In this document: piece by piece, positions 42,412 to 50,212 of the stretch
Layout: the number at the start of each line of letters is the position of its first letter
How positions within the stretch are numbered: position 1 is the stretch's first letter
Position numbers and translations under genes: made by a program
Notes under the pieces: generated by a model
The model's input: the letters and a program-made list of their open reading frames with translations, nothing else
What the model was told of the DNA's origin: nothing
The model's database searches: none
Assembly: GCF_001294465.1 (NCBI RefSeq)
Contig: NZ_LGAA01000026.1
Location: 62,001 to 126,000, forward strand
Length of the DNA stretch: 64,000 bases
From: Moellerella wisconsensis ATCC 35017
GTDB lineage: Bacteria; Pseudomonadota; Gammaproteobacteria; Enterobacterales; Enterobacteriaceae
Direction: 5' to 3'

Positions 42412-43151
42412 CGTATTAACCCCGCTGCTGGGAACCCGCCAAAGTCAAGCGGCTCGTTTTCGCCAAAGCGTTTTTTACAGTCGCTAATTAGCCCGCCACA
42501 TTTATCTAAAGACGGGTCATCAACAGGCTCACCTTTTTCATTAAAGTATTTATCGCCCGTGTAATTACATCCTCTACCACTTCGATAATCCCCCTTCATA
42601 CACCAGGAACAAAGGTTGTGTATCTGGCGAACGGGTATCATAATTCCCTGTAAATCAAACGGGCTAGACAACTCGAACTCAACAGCTTCGTCCGCCACTT
42701 CATTCGTTTTACGGTCAACGTAATACACTTGAGTAAAACACTCGTCAGGGTTCGCTGATGGGTTTCCATCAGTGAAATTTTCAGCATCAAGGTAGTGCGC
42801 GAAAGTTTCGTAGATAGTAATTTTAGCTAATGCTAGATCATCGAACTGTAGACACAGCGAAGATATCAAACCATCAATGTTCGCCACTCTTAATATAGGT
42901 CTAGCTGGACTTCCATCACTGTTTTTAGCAATCCCATCAATTTCATAAGCCCAAGCGCCGTATTCATTACCTTGCCACCAAATAGGCTTGGGTTTAATAT
43001 CATCGCCAGAGGAATCAATATCTTCTGGTGTATGCGGTAAGTTATAGGCATGAAAACGCAGAATAGGACCATCAAACTCACTTGCATCAACTTCGATTAA
43101 TTGGATTTTATTGCCTGGCTCCAATTTTTGAATATCAGATGTAATCTTCAT
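42408..43151 (-). CDS. Lambda L-like minor tail protein (Fe-S cluster type)
   Basis: This 247 aa tail-tip hub protein is of the lambda gpL family. The C-terminal Cys pattern (NLCSWCMKGDYRSGRGCNYTG, later DKCGGLISDCKKRFG) fits the iron-sulfur-binding domain reported for gpL relatives. The protein ends in the conserved NEPLDFGGFPAA. It overlaps the M-like gene by 4 nt and the K-like gene by 4 nt. Confidence 0.93.
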   Translation of the reverse strand: MKITSDIQKLEPGNKIQLIEVDASEFDGPILRFHAYNLPHTPEDIDSSGDDIKPKPIWWQGNEYGAWAYEIDGIAKNSDGSPARPILRVANIDGLISSLCLQFDDLALAKITIYETFAHYLDAENFTDGNPSANPDECFTQVYYVDRKTNEVADEAVEFELSSPFDLQGIMIPVRQIHNLCSWCMKGDYRSGRGCNYTGDKYFNEKGEPVDDPSLDKCGGLISDCKKRFGENEPLDFGGFPAAGLIR

Positions 43152-43492
43152 GCGCTAAATGCCTGTTCAAACGTTGCTGCGATAGTGATCATGCTACCGC
43201 CTATGGGTTTCAGTGTTATGGAATCCGCTTTTACTCGATACAGTCCCTTTTCCCCAAAAGGGGGGACCCATATAAATGATTTCACCGTATGCTGACGAAT
43301 AAAATTAAATATAGGCATCACCTCAGCTTTTTGACCGGTATAGGTAAACGGCCATGACTGAGTTTCCGTATTAATACCGTCACCTGCGACTTGTTTATAG
43401 CCATCACCGAACTCGACTTCTTTTATTCGGTGACGAAATTCACCAGTTGGTGCGTCTTGCGTTTGCGTTCGCCACTTAAACTCTTCAATCAT
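43148..43492 (-). CDS. Lambda M-like minor tail protein
   Basis: This 114 aa protein is a distal-tail component. The family hallmark is FRHRIKEVEFGDGYKQVAGD, and it ends in IAATFEQAFSA. It overlaps the L-like gene by 4 nt. A 210-nt gap separates it from the tape measure gene upstream, longer than in lambda. A possible 24-codon plus-strand frame at 43638-43712 with GAGGAG upstream lies in that gap, but I do not call it. Confidence 0.9.
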   Translation of the reverse strand: MIEEFKWRTQTQDAPTGEFRHRIKEVEFGDGYKQVAGDGINTETQSWPFTYTGQKAEVMPIFNFIRQHTVKSFIWVPPFGEKGLYRVKADSITLKPIGGSMITIAATFEQAFSA

Positions 43493-43701
43493 GGTTTACC
43501 TCAGAAATAGACGATACAAAACCGCCTAATGATCAAATATCAGGATATTAAATAATTAAATTTGGATTATGGTTAAAGGTCAGCCCTGTGTGACTTACTG
43601 AAGAAATGGCTGATTAACTTCGGTGTGAGGAGATCTAATGCAATTTAATTTAACCAATGTTGGTGCCATGAATCGCAGTGAAAAATCAATGTCCTCTTTA
43701 T

Positions 43702-46700
43702 TTAACGTCTAACTGCTTTTTTGATAATCAAATCTAAGTCACCACCGTCGCGGCCTTCTTTGATTAATACTTGTTTAATCTTGTTGGTTAATGATTGTTC
43801 TGCTGCCTTTGCATCTATATTCGGAGAGCTACTTTGCTGCTGTTGACCACCTTTAACATGAATACCACCGAGATCAACATTAACCATGATACCTCCAGCT
43901 GGTTGCATTCCATACATACGCTGAACCGGGACGTTAGCCATAGGATGATTATCTCCAACATATCCACCTGATGCATAGCCGTTTTCAGCACTCTTCATTA
44001 ATGACATCAAGGAGCTAATTCCTAGACGACTCGTTGCCTCCTTGGTAAAAACAAATTCACCTTTATGCACCACGCCGGCAGGCTCATATTTATCCCCTGA
44101 GCCCGTAAATCCACCTCTAGCAAAACCGGGCTTAATTCCAAGGAATCCACCAACGGTAGTACCGCCAAATGCAGCTGTCATTGCCTTTAACGCAGCGGCT
44201 TTTATTAACATATCGGCAATCATGCGAGCAAAAGAACGACCAAAATCACCAAAATTAGCTTTCCCAGTCATCGCCCAGTCAGTGAGTGAATTGGTCATCC
44301 CGGCAAATGCGAACTGTGAGGCTTGGGCCGCCTTACCATATGCATTGGTGGCATCATCTCCAAACTCCGCAAAGCCTTTTTTAATTCCATCCCGCCAATT
44401 AGCTCGTAATTCATCCTCTTCACGATAGTATTCCCCTAGCTTAGCTTTTTGATCGGGGGAATCTGCTTTTTCCATGGCGATATTACGCTGATACTGTCTA
44501 TCCGTTAGACCTGCACTACCTTTCAAAGCCCTAATTCTATTCTCAATGTCCGCAATGCGCTTAGCTCGCTCCTCTAAAAGCTTGTTTTCTCGATTCTGCT
44601 TTTCTAACTCGTCACCTTTATCAGCGAGTGCTCTTTGTCCTGCGATAATTGACTCACGACGCAATAGCAGTGATTTTTCATCGGCGGTTAATTGCCTTTC
44701 ACCGTTTTTAACTATCCTGTCTAAAACCTCAAATTTCGCCTCAGTTAGCATAAGCTGCTTACGTTCATTGCTAATAATGCGATCGCCTGTTTGCGAAAAT
44801 TCACGAGCCACTTTAGTTTGAGCTTCTAATGCTAATAACTGCTTTTGTAGATCCTCATCGTGGCGGGTACCATAATCAGGCCGGAAAGATGAGCCTTTAG
44901 GTGGTTTTTTGTCTTTATTTCGTTCCTGAATTCCCCTCCTAGCAGTCTCAATATCCTCCTGAGTAAAAAGAGATGCTCTACCCTCTTTAGCATCGCGTTT
45001 ATTTTCTAGAATTAATCGATTAAGCTCTTTTTCTTCCTCATTGCGACGCTGAGCAGCTGTTTGACCTTGCTTAACTTTAGAGTTGAAAATCTCTTGGTTT
45101 TTGATGGATCTTTCTTCATCTTGACGAGCTAATCGTTCACGCTCTTGTTTTATAGCGTCAGCAGCCACCGCCTTATCAGTGAGCTCATAGGCTTGTCTTT
45201 TAAGTTCGACTTCTCTTTCAGCGTTGGCGAGGCGCTCAGCGTCCCTTTTTTTGGTTGGATTGTCACCTGTATATCCAGCGCTATAACCAAGGGTTTTGGA
45301 CTTAACATCCAATTCTTTTTTCGCTTCTTGCCATTCAGTAAATGCCGTTTGCCTATCCAACGCCAGACCAGGATTCCGCCCTACGCCTAACATAGCATCC
45401 CAGCCTTTAGTGGCTGCGTTTTCAATCCAATTCCATGCGCGTTCTAAAGTACCAAGATTCTCCACAATTGACATTGAGCGCTGATTCATTGCCTCGGCAT
45501 AGGCTTTCGTTGCTAGTTCGGCAGCCTTTTCTGTTCGTCCTTGTGCTTCTGCTGCTGCAATTTGCTCATACTGCTTAGCGGTTAAAAAGTGCAAAGAATT
45601 ATTTAACTCTGTTACTGCTTTTACTGGATCATCTTTAAGGCGTTTAAAGTGCTCAATCGTTTTATCAATATCTTGCCCAACGGCTTTTTCCATCTTCGCA
45701 GAAATATCAGCCACAACACCGACTTGATTCCCTGAAAATGCACCCGATCCAACGACTTTAGCCAAGGCGTCAGCCATACGATATTGAGTTATGCCATTAC
45801 CAGAAAGCTGTTTAGCCAACGAATCAAGTTGCGAAGCGGTTTTTCCTGCATAGCTCCCCGTCAAAATAAGTTGCTTATTATATTCGGTGAACTCTTTTGA
45901 ACCCTTATAGGCTGCAATTGCTAATGCTCCCGTTACTCCCACGACACCCAGCATTGCTATTCTCATTGGAGTAATTAACGACAGTACAGCTTTGAATGAA
46001 TTACCAATGCCACCAAACGAGTCTTTAATCTGCCCACCTTGCTGAACCATCACTAACCAAATAGGCATACCTGAAGCGAGTGAGGTCACAATATCCGTCA
46101 TCTGCATCGGTAATTGACGCATGGCATTGCGATACTGCCCTATTGAAATAGCCCCGCTTCGATAAGCTTGCTCCTGCTGCTTTAATTTAGCTAAATAAGG
46201 CTCAACTTGCTGACTCACACCCAACTGCGCTGCCTTCATTTGCAGCAGCTCGGATTTAGTCTTCCCTATTGCCTCCGCTTCATTTCTTAACGCTTGTATA
46301 AATTTATCTTTAGCTTGGGCTTCCCTAGCTTCTGCTGCTGCTGCGATTTGCTGTTCTCTAGCTAGCTCTCTTGCTGCTTGAGCGGCTTGTTTCTGTTCTG
46401 AAGCTAATCTTGCGGTTCGTTCTTCCTGCTTTTTCATCTGAGCAATAATAGGCGCGGCTTCTCTCGATATCCCCATTTGAGCCGCTTTATACGCCAGCAT
46501 TTCGGTTTTCGTCGCGCCATATAGAAAAACCTGCTCATGCATTTTTCTTAGAAAGGAGTCTTTTAGAGCAGATAGTTCTTTTTCAGCGACAGATAATCCG
46601 CTAGTTCTATTGGTAATATCTTCAAGTAATACCTGATATCGTTCGGTATCAATATTGCCTTTTTGATAAACTTTACTTAGGTTTTCTCTAATTGCGGCTA

Positions 46701-47199
46701 ACTTTGTCGTTGAGCCAGTAACTTTTTGTATGCTCTCGACCTGCCGCGCAAAAGAATCTGCAACTTTTATGTTTCCTGATTCGGTTTCACTAACTGCTTT
46801 TTTGATCTGATTTTCCAGTATAGAAAAATGTACGCCGCTAATTTTCCCGCCTTCGTACTGGCTATTCAGTTCTTTCAGGATCTTCGCAAATTGATTACTT
46901 GCATCTCCTGCTTTCTTTATCGATTGAATTTGGTCTCGTAGTGATGAAGCATTTTCCTTGAATTTTGCATTCATTCTATCAACAGATAAAACTGTTTCTC
47001 TTTGTACCTTAGTTAACTCAGAAGCCGCTCGCGCAGCAGCCTTGTGTGCTGGCTCAGACTGTTTGAACGTGCTGTTTAACTCATCTACTGAGTGATCTGT
47101 CCTGCTCGCAGCTTGCTGTAAATCATTGAGTGCTTTAGAGCCTTTATCTAATTCACTTGTATTTACCTTAAACGAAATTCCGGCTATTTCTTGTGTCAT
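43702..47199 (-). CDS. Tail tape measure protein (lambda H-like)
   Basis: This 1165 aa protein starts at the ATG at 47199 (GAGGAAAG six bases upstream). It sets tail length and is ejected ahead of DNA. It has long coiled-coil regions (about residues 1-330 and 650-960). The conserved TMP domain is present (FRNAMRQLPMQMTDIVTSLA, with lambda-type GMPIWLVMVQQGGQIKDSFG). A C-terminal lambda H-type region (KKGFAEFGDDATNAYGKAAQ, FARGGFTGSGDKYEPAGVVH) completes it. The expected partners, the tail chaperones, lie 5 kb away beyond an accessory island. Confidence 0.95.
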   Translation of the reverse strand: MTQEIAGISFKVNTSELDKGSKALNDLQQAASRTDHSVDELNSTFKQSEPAHKAAARAASELTKVQRETVLSVDRMNAKFKENASSLRDQIQSIKKAGDASNQFAKILKELNSQYEGGKISGVHFSILENQIKKAVSETESGNIKVADSFARQVESIQKVTGSTTKLAAIRENLSKVYQKGNIDTERYQVLLEDITNRTSGLSVAEKELSALKDSFLRKMHEQVFLYGATKTEMLAYKAAQMGISREAAPIIAQMKKQEERTARLASEQKQAAQAARELAREQQIAAAAEAREAQAKDKFIQALRNEAEAIGKTKSELLQMKAAQLGVSQQVEPYLAKLKQQEQAYRSGAISIGQYRNAMRQLPMQMTDIVTSLASGMPIWLVMVQQGGQIKDSFGGIGNSFKAVLSLITPMRIAMLGVVGVTGALAIAAYKGSKEFTEYNKQLILTGSYAGKTASQLDSLAKQLSGNGITQYRMADALAKVVGSGAFSGNQVGVVADISAKMEKAVGQDIDKTIEHFKRLKDDPVKAVTELNNSLHFLTAKQYEQIAAAEAQGRTEKAAELATKAYAEAMNQRSMSIVENLGTLERAWNWIENAATKGWDAMLGVGRNPGLALDRQTAFTEWQEAKKELDVKSKTLGYSAGYTGDNPTKKRDAERLANAEREVELKRQAYELTDKAVAADAIKQERERLARQDEERSIKNQEIFNSKVKQGQTAAQRRNEEEKELNRLILENKRDAKEGRASLFTQEDIETARRGIQERNKDKKPPKGSSFRPDYGTRHDEDLQKQLLALEAQTKVAREFSQTGDRIISNERKQLMLTEAKFEVLDRIVKNGERQLTADEKSLLLRRESIIAGQRALADKGDELEKQNRENKLLEERAKRIADIENRIRALKGSAGLTDRQYQRNIAMEKADSPDQKAKLGEYYREEDELRANWRDGIKKGFAEFGDDATNAYGKAAQASQFAFAGMTNSLTDWAMTGKANFGDFGRSFARMIADMLIKAAALKAMTAAFGGTTVGGFLGIKPGFARGGFTGSGDKYEPAGVVHKGEFVFTKEATSRLGISSLMSLMKSAENGYASGGYVGDNHPMANVPVQRMYGMQPAGGIMVNVDLGGIHVKGGQQQQSSSPNIDAKAAEQSLTNKIKQVLIKEGRDGGDLDLIIKKAVRR

Positions 47200-47215
47200 A
47201 ACTTTCCTCGGGTAC

Positions 47216-47238
47216 AAAAAAACCACCCGAAGGTGGTT
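47216..47238 (-). terminator. Strong UUCG-loop terminator upstream of the tape measure gene
   Basis: A 7-bp stem aaccacc/ggtggtt (47221-47227 with 47232-47238) closes a TTCG tetraloop on the minus strand and is followed by seven T residues. It ends transcription from the accessory island immediately before the tape measure gene. Confidence 0.9.
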
Positions 47239-47262
47239 ATCATGTGATTATTGATTGCTACT

Positions 47263-47724
47263 TTACATCAACCATTTTAGCTTATTGGGTTCATACTTAA
47301 ATTGCATCATGCCCTTACCCTGTACAGGGAGTTCTATATATAGAATTTTCGCACTAGCCAAACCTACTGCAAAATTAGAAGCTCCAATTACTGAAGCAAA
47401 AGATTGTCGTTTTTTATCAATCTCAACAAGTAGCTCTTTTATTTCACCACTATCTATTTTTATAAATCCCGAACATAACTTACCTAAACTACAGTCAAAT
47501 TCACCACCTTGAAGGTCAAAATGAAAATCATACGCTTCTTTGTTATTTTGACTTTCAACTTCAACAGTTAATGTGACACCATCAATTTCTTTCTCAGGCG
47601 CTAAACTTGCAAAGTACTGAGTTGCTCCCCGCATTTCATCAACTTTCTCTGTATATTGCCAATCTGCAAACGCCCCAAATCCAGCAGAACAAAGCAGTAA
47701 GCCTAATAATAATTTTCTCATCAT
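47263..47724 (-). CDS. Exported protein of unknown function, accessory gene next to tape measure
   Basis: This 153 aa protein starts at the ATG at 47724 (AAAGG five bases upstream). A clear signal peptide RKLLLGLLLCSAGFGAFA directs it to the periplasm. The mature part is a beta-rich domain with one Cys pair (FDCSLGKLCSGF). It is bracketed by terminators, as a separately expressed prophage gene would be. Some phages encode exported superinfection-exclusion proteins beside tail genes; that role is only a guess here. Confidence 0.7.
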   Translation of the reverse strand: MMRKLLLGLLLCSAGFGAFADWQYTEKVDEMRGATQYFASLAPEKEIDGVTLTVEVESQNNKEAYDFHFDLQGGEFDCSLGKLCSGFIKIDSGEIKELLVEIDKKRQSFASVIGASNFAVGLASAKILYIELPVQGKGMMQFKYEPNKLKWLM

Positions 47725-47888
47725 CAATACCTTTTAATTATCAATGATTGAATATTAGCAAATAGTTGTAGCAATTGAACGCAAAAGACCTCAGTTAAGA
47801 GGCGTAATGTTTTATATGGTACATAATGTTTATATAGAAAGTGATCACAGCCCAAGGACGGACTAGCTATCCATTGAACATAACTGTG

Positions 47889-47996
47889 TTATTTATAGTC
47901 TAACGTTAACGAAATAGCGACTATAGTCAGAACGAAAGCTCCAATGCAGACCAGCACAATAAAGCATCCTATTGCCTTTTCAGTTTTATTTTCCAT
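47889..47996 (-). CDS. Small single-pass membrane protein (35 aa)
   Basis: The ATG at 47996 has GGAG eight bases upstream. The product is MENKTEKAIG followed by a hydrophobic span CFIVLVCIGAFVLTIVAISL and a short polar tail. It belongs to the accessory island between tail chaperones and tape measure. Small prophage membrane peptides can be toxins, exclusion factors or lysis modulators; none of these can be shown here. Confidence 0.5.
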   Translation of the reverse strand: MENKTEKAIGCFIVLVCIGAFVLTIVAISLTLDYK

Positions 47997-48220
47997 CTCA
48001 CTACTCCGCTAATTAATTTAAGTTATGTTAGCCTAGCGGGAGTGCAAATTGAAGCAAACAAAAAACCTGCCTAATTTGGCTTTATTTGTGTCGTTTGGAT
48101 CAAGAAGTCTACTTTTCTATTAATATCATAGTGATACACGAAAAATGCTTGCATTTAACTGTTTGTAACGCATTGATTTATATAGAGTGGTTATTTGGAT
48201 TTTAACGTATGGATCAGACA

Positions 48221-48246
48221 AAAAAAGCCCACTAAATTGTGGGCTT
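48221..48246 (-). terminator. Terminator downstream of the 42-codon gene
   Basis: A perfect 7-bp stem aagccca/tgggctt (48225-48231 with 48240-48246) and 8-nt loop is followed on the minus strand by TTTTTTTG. It closes the small transcription unit at 48265-48393. Confidence 0.85.
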
Positions 48247-48264
48247 GGGAATAACAGTTTTGTA

Positions 48265-48393
48265 TTAACGATTAGGGAATGAGCGGTAGTGGTTAGAAAC
48301 AAATTCTAACTTACCTTGCTTGGTCCTAAAGTAATCTCTTACAAATACTGGTTTCTCACGATCATACATACCGACTTCATCATAAAATGTCAT
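48265..48393 (-). CDS. Small conserved-looking phage protein (42 aa)
   Basis: The ATG at 48393 has GGAG eight bases upstream, and the frame ends 19 nt before a strong terminator. The product begins MTFYDEVGMYDREKPVFVRD and ends HYRSFPNR. It is rich in aromatic and basic residues and has no membrane segment. The RBS-gene-terminator layout makes it a credible gene. The function is unknown. Confidence 0.6.
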   Translation of the reverse strand: MTFYDEVGMYDREKPVFVRDYFRTKQGKLEFVSNHYRSFPNR

Positions 48394-48450
48394 GTTGACA
48401 CTCCATAGACCCTTCCTATCCCCATCGAAAGGTTGATTTTAATTCGGAAT

Positions 48451-48490
48451 GCATATACTATGATCTCACTACAAGATGTCTAGTATATGC
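48451..48490. promoter_or_regulatory. Paired 10-bp inverted repeat, candidate operator
   Basis: The arms gcatatacta (48451-48460) and tagtatatgc (48481-48490) are perfect inverse copies separated by 20 nt, centres three helical turns apart. Each arm contains a TATACT that could serve as a -10 box on opposite strands. It lies upstream of the 42-codon gene and just past the regulator-like gene at 48548. Confidence 0.45.
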
Positions 48491-48510
48491 GGAGAATTCC
48501 GTTGATGCTT

Positions 48511-48547
48511 TTAAAAAGGCTCTCAGTTATTTAACTTGAGGGCTTTT
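48511..48547. terminator. Bidirectional terminator downstream of the regulator-like gene
   Basis: About 12 pairs (three of them G-T) form between aaaggctctcag and the complementary cttgagggctttt, with T runs on both sides. It lies at the stop codon of the 48548-49027 gene. Confidence 0.75.
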
Positions 48548-49027
48548 TTATTGCTTGATAGCAAATGATTGAATAATTGTAGCAATTCGGGTTGACTCAT
48601 CCTCCGACAAATCGCGCGGTAAGTTCTCAATAGTAACAATCAAGTCTTCACGCAGAGGGATTGGCAGTGAAAATGTCTTTACTGTTTCCTCTTCAATTAC
48701 TTCCACTTTCTTTTTCTGGGCTGGCTTGCGCTTAACCATTGATGTCAACTCCTTCCCCTCAGTGTGGGCAATAAACTTATCAACCGCGCTTTTGAAACGA
48801 CTTAAGTAGGTTTTTGCAGTATCGTCTTTAACATCAACCCCTTCACGAAATTTATCTACTATCCCCTGAAGGTCCCATTCAGTAGCCAACAGGTCATTAG
48901 GTATTGAATCAGATAAAGCAGTAACGGCATTTCTAATATTACCCGCCGTACGACCACTCATAATACCCATCTCGTCAAGGCCTTCAACAAACTGCATAAA
49001 GTTCTCTTTGTTTGCTGTCATGCTCAT
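48548..49027 (-). CDS. Possible phage regulator, unknown family (159 aa)
   Basis: GAGG lies 10 nt before the ATG at 49027. The N-terminal half is helical (FVEGLDEMGIMSGRTAGNIR, then DTAKTYLSRFKSAVDKFIAH) and resembles SAM-like DNA-binding or core-binding helices. A lysine-rich linker and a C-terminal domain (FSLPIPLREDLIVTIENLPR) follow. It is divergent from the Arc-like gene across a control region with operator-like repeats and a LexA box, suggesting a regulatory pair. I do not recognise the family. Confidence 0.6.
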   Translation of the reverse strand: MSMTANKENFMQFVEGLDEMGIMSGRTAGNIRNAVTALSDSIPNDLLATEWDLQGIVDKFREGVDVKDDTAKTYLSRFKSAVDKFIAHTEGKELTSMVKRKPAQKKKVEVIEEETVKTFSLPIPLREDLIVTIENLPRDLSEDESTRIATIIQSFAIKQ

Positions 49028-49148
49028 AATAACTTAGCCTCGTAAATCATAATTTGTCCAATATTACACGTGAGAAATTAGAGAGTCAACAAAGAAAAGA
49101 TCTTTTGCTTACTCTTTGTTTTTCGCTCCATTTATTTATTGCTCTTTT

Positions 49149-49170
49149 AGAGAAAGATTTAACTTTCTCT
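49149..49170. promoter_or_regulatory. 8-bp inverted repeat in the divergent control region
   Basis: The arms agagaaag (49149-49156) and ctttctct (49163-49170) flank a 6-nt spacer. A second short one, acagt/actgt, follows around 49192-49206. They lie upstream of the minus-strand regulator-like gene and could be operators. Confidence 0.4.
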
Positions 49171-49223
49171 TTCGCTCTTTTGATGCATTTAACAGTCTTT
49201 AACTGTCGTTAGATGTTGAAAAT

Positions 49224-49243
49224 AACTGTATACATACACAGTG
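49224..49243. promoter_or_regulatory. LexA (SOS) box upstream of the Arc-like gene
   Basis: CTGT-N8-ACAG is present exactly (CTGT at 49226-49229, ACAG at 49238-49241), with AT-rich centre atacatac, matching the enterobacterial LexA consensus core. It lies about 20 nt upstream of the -35 box of the Arc-like gene promoter. Confidence 0.7.
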
Positions 49244-49261
49244 ATACCTACTTGGTACGCA

Positions 49262-49290
49262 TTGATACCTAAAAAACACCTATCTAGAAT
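49262..49290 (+). promoter_or_regulatory. Sigma70-type promoter for the Arc-like gene
   Basis: The -35 TTGATA (49262-49267) and -10 TAGAAT (49285-49290) are separated by 17 nt. The start codon is at 49314, giving a short leader. Operator-like gatacc repeats overlap the -35. Confidence 0.65.
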
Positions 49291-49313
49291 GAGAGTTTTT
49301 GAGGATAGGTGGC

Positions 49314-49559
49314 ATGGAAAGAAAATATAAGCATCCGCAGGTTAACCTCAGATTGCCGGTTGATTTAAGAGAACGAATTCAAGAGTTAGCTGAGTTCAAT
49401 AATCGGTCAGCTAATCAGGAAATGGTCGCAGCTATCGAATGCTGGATAATGCGTAACTCTCATGTTGAAGTATTAACAATATCAGATGCAGCTGAGCGCA
49501 TATTTCAACTTGAACGCGAAATGGATGTTGTTAAGGAAAAATTAGGGATTAAGAAGTAG
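49314..49559 (+). CDS. Arc-like ribbon-helix-helix DNA-binding protein
   Basis: This 81 aa protein starts at the ATG at 49314 (AGGATAGGTGG upstream). The N-terminal strand and helices HPQVNLRLPVDLRERIQELA and NNRSANQEMVAAIECWI match the Arc/Mnt MetJ-like RHH fold of P22. A C-terminal coiled-coil (FQLEREMDVVKEKLG) may give tetramers as in Mnt. It is the only plus-strand gene in the tail region. In P22 an Arc/Mnt/antirepressor cassette also sits among structural genes, so this may be an immunity-I-like module. Confidence 0.85.
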   Translation: MERKYKHPQVNLRLPVDLRERIQELAEFNNRSANQEMVAAIECWIMRNSHVEVLTISDAAERIFQLEREMDVVKEKLGIKK

Positions 49560-49566
49560 CCGTAAG

Positions 49567-49827
49567 CTACTTTTTATATTCTTTAAGTAGGATGCCACTA
49601 TCGCTATAGACTTTGAATGTGTCGCCTTCCTGCATTTCGATAAAGTCACCAACATAGCGATCATCTCTATCGATAGGATGAATAAATATTACATCTTTAA
49701 ATGGTGGCTTGTTGGGTACATGGTTTTTCATTTCCTCAACATACGCAACACTTTTAACGTGAATTACCTCATCCTTAAATTTGTACTTATGCCTAGCAGG
49801 GTTAGCCAAAATAATATTTAAATACAT
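49567..49827 (-). CDS. Hypothetical phage protein (86 aa)
   Basis: This is a small basic beta-rich protein beginning MYLNIILANPARHKYKFKDE and ending VYSDSGILLKEYKK. It follows the 113-residue gene by 2 nt and converges on the Arc-like gene. I recognise no family. Its place in the late-strand orientation with a close neighbour supports it as a real gene. Confidence 0.6.
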   Translation of the reverse strand: MYLNIILANPARHKYKFKDEVIHVKSVAYVEEMKNHVPNKPPFKDVIFIHPIDRDDRYVGDFIEMQEGDTFKVYSDSGILLKEYKK

Positions 49828-49829
49828 AA

Positions 49830-50171
49830 TTACCCCTTATTCGCTTTAGCTTGTGCAATTCGGCGCTTTTTAAGTTCGAAATAATCATCAACTGCGCCAT
49901 CATATTCTTCTTTTGTGAAGCCTTTTTCCTCTGGATACTTAGCTTTAATCATCATCAAGAATTCTGACATTGTGAGCTTCTCGGCTTCATCACGGTTCAT
50001 GCCAAAGTGAACACAGGATGCGTTAATATATTCGACAGCATTAAATGAATCAGTAAATTCTTTATCACTTTCATTGCGTTGCAGATTCCTGATTTTCACC
50101 TTACCAATTACACCATGGATCATCAGCTCTCTAGCCAATACGATAATGTCAGATATTGGTAGCTTACCCAT
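49830..50171 (-). CDS. Hypothetical phage protein (113 aa), possibly tail-assembly related
   Basis: This is a helical protein starting MGKLPISDIIVLARELMIHG, with MTMSEFLMM-like core KLTMSEFLMMIKAKYPEEKG and a basic C-terminus (KKRRIAQAKANKG). The helical, charged-tail makeup resembles small tail-assembly chaperones, but the main chaperone pair is already present upstream. No clear ribosome-binding site is seen. It lies 41 nt after the umuC-like gene. Confidence 0.55.
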   Translation of the reverse strand: MGKLPISDIIVLARELMIHGVIGKVKIRNLQRNESDKEFTDSFNAVEYINASCVHFGMNRDEAEKLTMSEFLMMIKAKYPEEKGFTKEEYDGAVDDYFELKKRRIAQAKANKG

Positions 50172-50212
50172 GCGGTATGTTGTGCCATTTTTATCAACGT
50201 ACCACTTTCATT

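Noticed and set aside
43638-43712. 24-codon plus-strand frame with GAGGAG upstream
   Set aside because: It overlaps the end of the tape measure gene, is very short and opposes late transcription; probably chance.
44042-45484. Plus-strand open frames antisense to the tape measure gene
   Set aside because: They are shadows of the coiled-coil coding sequence, with no ribosome sites or known folds.
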